A stretch of DNA of 64,000 nt from Zoroaster sp. YZ-2022 (Eukaryota > Echinodermata > Asteroidea > Forcipulatida > Zoroasteridae), in the NCBI GenBank assembly GCA_029582265.1, contig CM055837.1, forward strand, positions 6,957,926 through 7,021,925. Reading direction: 5' to 3'. A model generated the notes under the pieces. It did no database searches, was not told where the DNA came from, and saw only the letters and a program-made list of their open reading frames with translations. This document shows positions 1-12,100 of the stretch, piece after piece (the stretch's first letter is position 1; each line of letters starts with the position of its first letter). The position numbers and the translations under genes are program-made.

Positions 1-75
1 CAACTCTTCTTGGGTCTGTCTGGGTGACGTGGAGAGAGGGGGGAGGGGTAATGTGACGACGACTCCTCAGTGGTG

Positions 76-150
76 TTAGTCGTTATGCAGATTCTTCATG
101 TACTGTGGAGTGTACGATCGTCGCTTCTCTGTGGGACTGCCAAGCTGTTG
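76..150 (-). CDS. RABL3: RABL3 last coding exon (exon 8)
   Basis: Residues 215-238 and the TAA stop: QQLGSPTEKRRSYTP...MKNLHND. The basic EKRRS and terminal KNLHND match the DRKRF...KSLHYD end of vertebrate RABL3. The acceptor is TTCTTTTCAG|CAA. A second AG six bases further in would drop two Gln. The 3' UTR runs out of the window. Confidence 0.85.
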   Translation of the reverse strand, partial: QQLGSPTEKRRSYTPQYMKNLHND

Positions 151-3100
151 CTGAAAAGAATCAAAATAGAGAAAACAGGATATGAATTATATGAACTATG
201 CTTCAGACTTTTTTTTTTAACAGTGTACAAAAAAATACCCATATGCATTTGTTTATTGTGTAAACCGAGGACCTCCTGTTGTTCCCCTCTCTTGTTCCCT
301 TGGTTCACTTTTTTAGGGATCTCCCATTTAATTTGTACACATTTTGCAACTGAGGACAATTGTAAACGATTACTGCCAACCTTTTGCTATAAATACTCAG
401 TTTACACCATAAACAAATGCTGGAAAAGAGTTAATACCGCATGCACATATTTGTACGGATAGACATGAAAATTTTCACCCCTTTTTTCACTCTTTGCTTT
501 GATGGGGGTAAGCGTTACATATAAGACTCCATTATTGTAAGGACATTTTCTTAAATCCACCTGGTTTTTGGAGCGTGGCCAATTAGTAAAAGAACTATGG
601 TTACATAAATTGTACATTCCTTGATAAGGCCAACAAAAACAAGTTTCAGGTTTCTGGTCTCTAAGCGCAAGTCGCCTCAGACCCGCGCGTCGGCATTTTG
701 AATTTTTTTTTTTTTTTTTGGCTATGAAATGATGTCCAATTGCAGCCAAAATTGCTGGATGGATTGGAATTCTGCCGTGCTGTGCTTTAAACGACTTTTC
801 CCACATAGGGGTATGAACGTTTGCCTGATTTGTGAGGCCTCTCTTAGCCACCATACTTTGTATATGGGAAATTTGGTCCCCGTGTATACAATGTATCACA
901 TATTTCCCTGTTGGCAAAAAAAAAGATGGCCGAAATTTTTTTTTTTTTAAATGCATCACCGCACTGATATTGAAGCCGACCGATGACCAGAAACCGGAGA
1001 CTTTTTTGGGGGGCCTAAGTGTTTTGCAAGTGCATTTAAACATAGCATGAAGCATCTTAAAGGGGGGGGGGGGGTTGTACTACGGCAGTGTATACAGCAA
1101 GCGTACTACAGTATAACCATGAACTATGTACTACAACTGTGTATCTATAAACATGTATGCAGACTTGTATGCAGACTCCTGGTCACAAATCCTTTCACAA
1201 TTCCTTTCACCATTAAGCTTCAGCGAGAATACCAAATATTAAAAGAAAATTGATCTAATATTAAAATTTTCCTGTGGCGATTCTGTCACCATTCAGATCT
1301 TATTATTTTTATGGTAACTATCTTTATTATAATTAGGAAACTTTTTAAAAATTTGTTCATATTGAGCAATCGTAATTGGGTTTTTTTAAAAAAAAAGGTT
1401 AAAATTGAGTTCGAGTTTAAGTTGTGTTTGTGTCCGAGTCAGTGTACATAATAATTCATTCATACATAGTGACTCAAGTCCGAGTCACTAAAAATATGAC
1501 TCAAATCATGACTCGAGTCCAAGTAATACAAGTCTGTATATATGTAAATTAAGAGAAGCACAGCACTCGACAGGATCTTTCTCGCTAGTAAAGGCATAAC
1601 ACTGTACACGATCAGAGTAACAGGCCTTTATCAACCTGTGGCCATCTTTGTTTGGTTCCCTGTATACACAATTACGGTTATAGCGCTAATGTATACAAGG
1701 GACCAGACTATTTTCCCATCCAGCCTCGGTCTGGTGACGTGTATTTGTATTGAAGAAAAACAAAATGGCTGTACTGTCTATAAACATCTGTTGACATATG
1801 ATATCAAATGGAAGTATAAACTTTTGATGTTGGCCCAAATTGTGTTGAGATGCATTCCCGTATTCTTTTACCCTATTGGGACGTAGAACATTTTTTAAGC
1901 CTCAATGTTACAGTAGGAGTAAGGTTTACATTAGCATCATGTAAACAGTCTCTTAGAAGAGGTAATTATTGTTGGTTCCGAGAAGAACCTGTGGTGAGAA
2001 ACTCAACATTTCAATCAATATACTCTGATTGTCTTCATTGTTATATTTCCTTCATGAACTCCTTTTCCTACCTTCAAGCAAGAAAACTACAGAAGATCGA
2101 CAGGTAATAAAACTCTAAAGATCTGGCAAACTTTCTGGGAAAATAGTTTTGTGAGGTGAGGGGTTGAGGAGCAGAGAGGTAGCATGCCGTAGGAGAGGGT
2201 GATGCATGTGGGTCGCATGATCATCAACATCACCACTTACAACATGGGACGGTGGTGACCCGTTAATTATGCGTGGGTGTGGGGGTCACCACGGGTGGAA
2301 GGGTGTAGCACACACCTGGCTAGAATCCCTTGAGAAGAAACGTCTCTCGATCACCTGCAAGGTAGGAGGAGGGGAGGTGGGGGGGGGGGGGGGATAAGAA
2401 CAAAGGAGAGGAGTTAACATCAAGGCAACAATTATTTCAGGGAATTATTTTTTCTCATTCTGCGGCAATCTTGTTTTTGGTAATGTCAGAAGTTTATTAC
2501 CTACGTGAAGCGTGCCACTTCACAGCCTGCCACTTCACAGCCGATGATTGGCCTGCGCCTAGTTTAAGATTGCGTCTAGTTCTCTAGGAACTAGCTTCGC
2601 GTGGAAATGCCTATCCCATGACGCCTCCCACGGCAGGGCAGACAGGGGAGCAAAGCCCGTAACCAAGATCGTTGTGCGTGCGCGCATTTTAAGTACAATG
2701 CCACGGTATGGATTATAGCAGGCTGGCACGCTTCATGTACGTATTAGAGTTCTGGTAAGGCACCTTCACAAAACTATTCCGGAATAAGTTGCAGGAAAGT
2801 TTTTCCGCAAAGGGTATATCATTGCGGAAACATTGCTGGTGGATTCTTTTCCTCAATAGATTTTTCCCCGATACAAAACACACATTTACCCGCAACATGT
2901 TTATAACTTATTTGCAATATATTCAGACATGCAACTTTGTAATTGTAAAAAAAAAGAGGAAATGGCCGAGCACACAAAACTTTGTACAGTGATTTTCAGT
3001 TTTCTATAGCACTATTATTAAAGAAAAAAGAGGAAATCAGCTGATCAGCTGAAAAGTTGCATGTCTGTATATTTGGATTGCTTGGGGATACTTTGCGGGT

Positions 3101-6100
3101 TGAAAAATCAACTGCGGGGAAATCTCCCCACAAGTTATCCCGGAAAAGTTTTGAGAAGGTGCCTAACGCAAGTTACGTTGACAAAACTGATTTACATGCC
3201 GTTTTGAACCACTTTAACCAACTAACCTCTGAAGGTTTCAGCTCACTACGTTGAATCGTAGTGAATAATATGAGTGCACGCATGATGCGTCATGATCCTG
3301 CTTTTTAGCAAAAACAGTTTCCAAGCTAAATAGAGCAGGTTTGCGGCAGCAAAGAGCACACTCTTTGATCAGGAAACACCCACTGAAATGTTACGCACAG
3401 GTTCTTCTCAGAACCATACAACTCAATAGAGATTATTAATTACATAGTGTTACCACAAAACCTACTCTATTTATCACTCTTCCCCCATGCAAAACCTTTT
3501 ACGTCTTATTCAGATTCAAAAATGTTTACAGATTTACTGTTTTGCAAGAATCAGTGGTGTGATTTGACACAAGTCAAAAATCCTGAAAAATGGGTAGCGG
3601 GCCTGGGTCTCCCTTTGGTCTAGAGGACAAAGCCCCCTGAACCTCCTTGGAGGATTTACAGACTCTCCACATTTTGTGAACAATCATCAGATAGTTTTAG
3701 AAACAATCTTTCTTGGGCCAATTTAGTACAGCTGCTGAGCTGAACAAATTGGTTTTTGGTGACCAGCCAAACTGTCACATAATAAAATAATCACACTTTG
3801 GTTGGTATTCCGTTTTAAAAATTCTTGCTAAGGCCAAAATAAAAAGTCTCCGGTTTCTTGTCATCGGTCGGCTTCAAAATCGGTGTGGTGACGTGCTTTT
3901 TTTTTTATTGCCAATAGGGAAATACGTAACACATGTATACGCAGGGACCAAATTTCCAATTATACAAAGAATGGTGACTAAGAGAGGCCTCACACAAATT
4001 GGGCAAGTGTTCATACCCCTATGTGGAAAAGTCATTTAAAGCACAGCACGGCAGAATTCCAATCGATTTTGGCTGCAATTGGACATCGTTTCAGAGCAAA
4101 TAAAAAAGGGAAAATTTAAAATGCCGACGCACAGGTCTGAGGCGACACGCACGGAGACAAGAAAGCCAGAGACTTTTTTGGGGGGGGGGCCTAAGCAAAA
4201 TTCTCTGCTAAGCAGCTCTCTGAAATTGGGCCCTGCAAACAACACGGCTAATTTATTCAAACTTGAAAGTCAATTTAAATCAACACTTACAGACAATACA
4301 CAAAATGGCAAAACAGGTCATGCATTAACTAAACACAGCCATTGTGATCCCATGTGCTCTGGAGAGTGACCGTCCATTTTGAGTCCAGATGTTACTACCA
4401 CAACTAAGAAATTTGGACTCAAAATGCGCAGTCGAGTATCTGTTGCATCTCGTGTTGCAACTCTCTCTTTATAGGGCCCAGGATCAAACACCGCCCTCTA
4501 TCAGACCAAACAATGTGCATTCAGTGCTTATTTCTACAGCAAAACACAGCAAGCGTGCCAACGAATACATGTTATGCGATAAGTAAGATGGCGACTTACA
4601 AACCTTCTGGGGGGAGTCTTTAGTGGGGTTATAGTAGAAGCGACGATGGATAACCTACGAGTAGAAAGGTTACGGGACAGGAGTGCGAGGGGAAAATTAG
4701 ACATAGAAAGAGCAAAAGAAAGAGGCAGGGTGAAGAATATGACAGGAATTAATTAGCAGAGCTCTTGAGCTAGCTACTTCTTTTCTAAGTATCCAATTCC
4801 CTGCCCACTCAGATCTACCCCCCCCCCAAAAAAAAAATGGAAGTGCTGTCACTTCAGAGAAAACATGCACATTTACTAAAAGTTGCTGTCTTCAAGCGTT
4901 TTCTGTAAAAAAAAAACCTTTTCACACTTTTCTCATGACTCCACATTGAACTGAAAGTTTCACAGGTTGGTTAATAGATATCTTGATTCAAAGATAGTAA
5001 GCATACTCATAGAAGCAGTTTTGCCAACATGACCAATGCTGTACCTTCCCTTTAATGTATATCTTGATTCAAAGAGAGTAAGCATACGCATAGAAGTAGT
5101 TTTGCCAACATTACCAATGTTGTAACCTTCCCTTCAATGTATATCTTGATTCAAAGAGAGTAAGCATACTCATAGAAGCAGTTTTGCCAACATGACCAAT
5201 GCTGTACCTTCTCTTCAACGTATATCTTGATTCAAAGATAGTAAGCATACTCATAGAAGCAGTTTTGCCAATATGACCAATGCTGTACCTTCCCTTCAAC
5301 GTATATCTTGATTCAAAGAGAGTAAGCATACTCGCAGAAGCAGTTTTGCCAACATTACCAATGTTGTACCTTACCTTCAACGTATATCTTGATTCAAAGA
5401 GTAAGCATGCTCGCAGAAGCAGTTTTGCCAACATTACCAATGTTGTACCTTCCCTTCAACGTATATCTTGATTCAAAGAGAGTAAGCATACTCGCAGAAG
5501 CAGTTTTGCCAACATTACCAATGTTGTACCTTCCCTTCAACGTATATCTTGATTCAAAGAGAGTAAGCATACTCGCAGAAGTAGTTTTGCCAACATTACC
5601 AATGTTGTACCTTCCCTTCAATGTATATCTTGATTCAAAGAGAGTAAGCATACTCGTAGAAGCAGTTTGCCAACATTACCAATGTTGTACCTTCCCTTCA
5701 ACGTATATCTTGATTCAAAGAGAGTAAGCATACTCCTAGAAGCAGTTTTTTGCCAATACCACCAATGTTGCACCTTCGCTTAAAAGCAACTTATTTCTGC
5801 TTGAGAAGCTCTGTGAAATTTGTCTGGCCAATGTCCAACCAAAGTTTTGGTTATCTTTCTTTTGAATTCACAAACAAATGTTTCTCAAAAGCCAGAGTCA
5901 GAAGGAAAAAAAAAAATAGCAACTACCGACTATGTGCTGAATGAGGTATCACTTCTAACTGTAGCTCATGCATGCTACATATATAATGAAAAGCAATAGG
6001 GAATATGGTATTCAGCACTCACCTTGTCAAAGAATCGACTGAGTTTAACAGCATTTGTTGAGCCAGGTGCAACATGCCTTGCTTGTGTACAATCCTGTAG

Positions 6101-9100
6101 AATTCAGACAGGCAAATGCAACAACACAGTGATGTAACAGCTATTTAACCCTCCTACACATAGAGGCCACTGTAAACCACTAAATGTCCAATGTGTTGTA
6201 CATACATTGTTGTGCATATAAGCCACACTGACCCTTTGAAGTAATCCCCAATGTACATAATAATAATAATAATAATAATAATGTGTGGACTTATATAGCG
6301 CACGTATCCACCAACTGAGTGGTGCTCAAGGCGCATTATATTATTACACCTGCTCATAAGGCTCATAAATCATTCCTGAAACCATCTCAGCTCCCTGGGG
6401 AGTATACAGCTCAATTGCTGCCATTACAGCACATATAGGGCTAATCAACCAACTCTGCCCTCACAGGTACCCATTTAACCCCTGGGTGGAGAGAAGCAAT
6501 TATGATTAAGTGTCTTGCTCAAGGACACAAGTGTCACGGCCGGGATTCGAACCCACATTCTGCTGCTAACACCAGAACTTGAGTCCGGTAAGCTAGACCG
6601 CTCGGCCACGACACTCCTACATACATGTATACCACAGTTGACCTTATTTTCAGCAGGTTATACTGTAAACAAACTCCCAATAATAAATCACCATCAGCCA
6701 CTGAGACCAATAAACCATACCAAGCCTTCATCATCCATTGGGATTTTCAGCAGTTATTTTGTAAACACAGACTCTCCATAGTAACCTACCACCAGCCACT
6801 GAGTCTGGAACAAAGTAATATGCCCAGCAATATGTCAATCACAAACCACTAAAACCAACAGACATGAGGTATTATGTTACTATGCAGTATAGCTATGAGG
6901 AGCCACTGCCTACCATAGCAATGGCTTGGAGTGGCCTCAATGGGTTGTTTCAAAAATTTCACTGATTGTAGGAGGGTTTTAATGAATGGTCCAGGTCAAA
7001 GAGGTGCAACATATGTTGAAATTCTGAGCACCCATCAAGCCTGTCAATCGCACAGAATGGATTGACCAATAAGGTTATACTACACCTGACAACTGTTGCT
7101 TAACCCCAGTCAAGCTTTCAAGGGTTATGTGGTCCTACAGTATCCACCTTTATGGTGGAACACAATCATACTTTGGCCAGTTTGTCGTGAAACCCTTCCT
7201 CCATGGTGAAATGCTGCTCTCGTAGTACTTGTTCATCCAACACTATGTTTCCGCGTCGAGTCTGGAGAAAGCCACTTTGTTCTTTCATCATCGCCAGTCT
7301 GATAACCTTAACCCTAACCACCCCCAAATCCTGCAAAATCCTCCAAGGGGCACTTTTTGGGAAAAAATTCAGCACTGTTTGGAAACTGGTACTTTCACCT
7401 CTTCAAATGGGGCAAAATTACTACCTGGCAAGAAGCACAGGCCGTAAGTGCTTAATATGAAAGATCAATGAAAATGCATTTTGAAGATAAGGGCATGTTT
7501 CCAAAAGTGCACTGATGGATGTTGGAGGATTCAGGAAGTTTCCTAGCCAGAATACCTAGGGGGTTAGGGTTAATGTGTTCACATCGCACTATCCCCACAC
7601 ATTTTACATTGCGAATAGATTTGTCATAAGAGGCCTCGGTCTTAACTGCGGCCACTATAATAATAATAAAGATTTTTAGCGCGCACATATCCACCCTGCT
7701 GGGCGCTCAAGGCGCGGAAACAAAGAAAAACATTAATACAAACAATATACAATGATAGCATAGGGAAAACAAATTATGTACCGAGATACATGTACCTACA
7801 ATGCAATTACAAATATACATCATCTTTGAAGAGTTGTGACATAAGATGAGTTTTAAGCATCGACTTGAATCTGGTTATACTATGACAAGATTTGAGTTTA
7901 GTTGGAAGACGATTCCAGAGTCTCGAGCTGCGACAGAAAACCACCCTATCACCCCAGTTCCGCTTTTGAAGTTGCTTCCTTGAGGAGTGACATGTTGCTG
8001 GAGCGCAATTGCGTGATGGAGTGTAGACTTTAAGTAGTTCAGAAATATAAATTGAGCAATGTTATTAAAAGATTTGTGAACAATTAGCATAAGTTTAAAA
8101 ACAATTTCTGTGAAACAGGAAGCCAGTGCAGTTCTTTCAAGATTGGCGTGATATGGCATGACTTTCTGGACAAAGTCACAACACGAGCTGCTGCTGTGTT
8201 TTGTATGTGCTGAAGACGCAGATATTTGATTCTGCGGAAGACCGTAAGGAGAGCATTCCTGCTATCAAGCCGTGATGTGACAAACGCATGTATAATTTGT
8301 TCAGCAGCACTTTTATTCAAGTATTTCTAATTCGCTTATATTTCTGATATGAAATGATGATATGCGAACAATGTTGGAGATATGTGGTTTTAAAGTCATT
8401 GTCGAAGTCAAATATAACACCCAAATTACGTGCATGTAATGAGGGAGTTATCTACAGTCACCAATTGTAATAAATGGAAGAGAAACTTTAGACAATTGCT
8501 GACGGATCCAAATAGAACAAATTTCTGTTTTTCATCGCTCAATTTCAGGAAGTTTTGTCTCATCCAACTGAATCTCTTGAATACATTTCTCCAGTGTTTT
8601 AATGCAGGAATCAGCAGGTTCTTGAGAAGATTTAAAAGTAATGTAAAGCTGCGTGTCATCAGCGTAAACATGGTAATTTAAATTATACTTCAAAATGATA
8701 TCAACAACTGGAGAGGTATAAACAGTAAACCACTGTGGGCCGAGCACAGAGCCTTGGGGTACAGAATAGTCCAAGAGTAACAGGCTCGAGATAGCGTTAC
8801 TAATACAAACATGCTGAGGCCTATTTAAAAGGTAGGACTTACACCAATCCAGGGCTGTGTCATGTATTCCAAGATGATATTGAAGGCGGAGAGAAGGATT
8901 TTATGATCGACAGTGTCAAAAGCGCTTAAGTCTAACAAAACTAATGCAGTGATTTCCTCATCCATGGCAGATAAAATGTCATTGTTGACGCCAAGAAGAG
9001 CAGTTTCGCTCCATGAAATGGTTTGTAGGCTGACTGAAATGTGTCCGACAGGTTATTAGCACGTAACATGGTCAGAGATCCGTGATGAAACAACTCGCTT

Positions 9101-12100
9101 TCGATTGTTTTTCCAAGGTACTTTAAATTCGCTATACTGGTCGGTAATTTTTGAAAACTTCCTTGTCCAAATTGGGTTTCTTTAGGAGTGGTTTAACATG
9201 AGCAACCTTCTGGCTATTAGGGAAACAACCGGAAGAAAGAGATCTGTTTACAATAATTGTGATATACTTAGCAAACACATCAATATTTTGTTTTATTAGC
9301 CGGTTGGCACTGGATCAAGTTCACATGATTTTTGATGGCTATTTCATGATGAGTTTCTTGATCTCCGTAACACTAGTAGGCTCAAACATGGACAGTCTAC
9401 ATTGTGGATCCTTGCGTGATGGTGTTTGTGATAGAATGACAGGAACTGAGGGAAAGAACGACGGATATTCTCAATTTTTGTGACAAAAAGTCTGAAAAAG
9501 CATTTATGCAGGTCCTGATCGGAGTGTGTAGATGGAAGCACTGGAGCTTTGGGGTTTATGAAGCAGCTTTTCAACAATGTTAAAGAGTTTTTTCGATCAC
9601 CAGAGCTATCTTCCACAAGAGATGAGTAGTGAGTTATTTTTGCCTGGTTAATCATGTTCTTCACAATATCACGTTGGTTACAGTATTCTTGCCGATGTAC
9701 TCCAAGTTTCCCATTGTCACGCCATCTTCGCTCAAGTTGACGGCGGATTTTCCTTGCAGCACGGATATCATCATTGAACCAGGGGATCTCAGATTGTAGT
9801 TTAACAGTTCGAGTTTTTATGGAGCATGATCATCCAAGATGTTACGGACAGTAGATTCAAATAGACTGACACAAGAATCCAGCTCACCATCTTCAAGGTT
9901 TACATTTTCCAGTTGAGATTCAATATCATGACATAAATCTTTAATATTTACTTTTTCCAGTGGCGAGTAGTTACAGAAATGGTAGGTATGGGAGGTTTTA
10001 AGGTTCAAATTTACCATGATTGCATAATGATCAGATAAGCCAGTGATGAATAGTTATATTCGAGATAAGAGGTGAAGTATTTTCACGCAGCTATCATGAG
10101 GTCAAGACAGTGACCATACCGATGAGTGGGTGCTGTGATGTGCTGTATAAGTCCATGAGCAGAGAGCAGATCTTTAAACTGATTTGCATAATTGTTTGAA
10201 ATAATGTCCATATGAATGTTAAAATCGCCGGTTAAAATAATGTCAGATGGGTGTAAGAGATAATCACAATTAATTTTTCAAATTCCTGCAGAAAACTGGA
10301 GAAGTTTACATGTTTACCATCAACATCCCTTTCTGGTCGATAACATATTAACAAGGCGAACAGATCTAGTGTTGCACGTTACCTCAGCATGCAGAGATTC
10401 AAATGTTAGGTAGTCAATGTTAACACTTTTCATACTGACAGATAAACTGGACCTAAAGAGTAGTGCAACCCCTCCACCGGGTCTTTTATTGGTCTGGGGA
10501 TATGATGGAGAGAGTAGCCAGCAGGAGTACACTCACGGGTGGCAAGTCATCATTAGGTTTAAACCATGTCTCGGTTATGGCAACAAGATCCAAATTGTTT
10601 TTAGTACAAAGTCAACAAATTCATCCGATTTGTTACATATGGATTGAGTATTCAAGACACAGAGCTGAAGTTTAGACTCATCGTGAACATTTGGAGTTGA
10701 AGTTATGCCAATGTCGCTTGTTGATGTGGTTGAGTTCACTGCTGGGGGTTGGTAAGGCTGGAGTGCTAGTTGTGTAAGTCTACGGCGACCAGCTTTTTTA
10801 CCTCTATGTGTGCGGTACGTTTGGGGTTGATTAGCAAGTATTCCAAGACAGTTCAATTGACTCAATCCTAAATAAGATAAAGCTACATCAGTACATGGAG
10901 CATTGCGAAGACCATGGAGGAAGAAAACAGAAGGAGTCACATCGCCCAGCCTCTTATCTCATAACCAATTAGCACTTCGGAGTGGCCCATTGGAAATACG
11001 TTACGGCCACCCGCTGCGCTTACAAGTTTAACGACCGCGATAATCCTTTATGTACAATGTCTTTTGCTGCTCGCTTGCTGACCAGGATACATAATTGGAG
11101 GGTAGAAATCTGAAGCAAACGAATAAACGCAAAACGATGCGCACTACTTTTCGCGGCTTTTTATTATTGCGCAATGCATTGTCTTCAATAGCGATTTTCC
11201 ACCGGTATTTTTGGTGTTTTGATCGTCGAATTCTGGCGAATCCGGGCTGACTTTACGCTAAATATAACATTCAGATGTTACAATAAAGTGTCTTTTTAGC
11301 AACTTATTTTAAGGATATTTCCGTGATCTCCGGAAGCCAACCAATTGTCAAATTCAAAGACGTGTTGTTTAGCTTTTTATCATTTCAACCTCATATATGT
11401 ACGATGCTGTACACTGAAGATATTGCAGTGTTGGATTCAGTAGGTCGAGTTGGATCGAGCCAGCCTTCCGTAGTGCAATAGGACAACGCCAGCAATGCGC
11501 CGCCGCATGTGCAAAGAAAGCCTGGCTGTAGTTCTCCTCGATAATCGGATTAAACGATTAGCGCTGGCTTAGAAATTTTAGGACCGCGGCAAAAGACATT
11601 GAACCTTTGATATGCCTTCGTTGTGACTCCTTCTGTTTTCTTCCTCCATGCGAAGACCGAGTAGTTCATTACGGCTGTAGGAAATTTTATGGAGCTGAGT
11701 GGCGTTTGTGGGTTTGTTGATCAGTGTTTCAGGTCCAGGGTTTGGGTTTATGTCACCAGAAATTAAGAGTTCCAGGTGAAAGGTGGCAGATGAATTATCA
11801 TAGTATGATATAGGACGTCTCAAGAATTTAAGATGGCGGATTTTAGTTGAACAATCTGTAGATTGCATCTTGTAGCCATCTACTGATGAGTCATTGAGAC
11901 ACCATGGTCTGGATAGCAGGAGTAGAATAAACAGGATGTAGACCTCCATTGTCTGATCACAAAGTTGTTGATCCAAACAAAAGGCTTGTGGTCAAGCTAC
12001 AGGTTATAATCTCTAGCTACAGGCTATAATCTAAATCAGAGTTGACTGCACAAATAAAATGAAGATCCAAAATGTGTATACACTCAACAGTAAATTTTTA

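Noticed and set aside
5111..5727. Open repetitive frames of about 85-112 aa on both strands
   Set aside because: They are a by-product of the near-81-bp minisatellite; no start context, splice logic or homology.
6540..6610. tRNA gene (box A and box B present)
   Set aside because: Head of a SINE: no proper acceptor-stem pairing, and it continues into the SINE body. The same applies near 31470-31540 and 61530.
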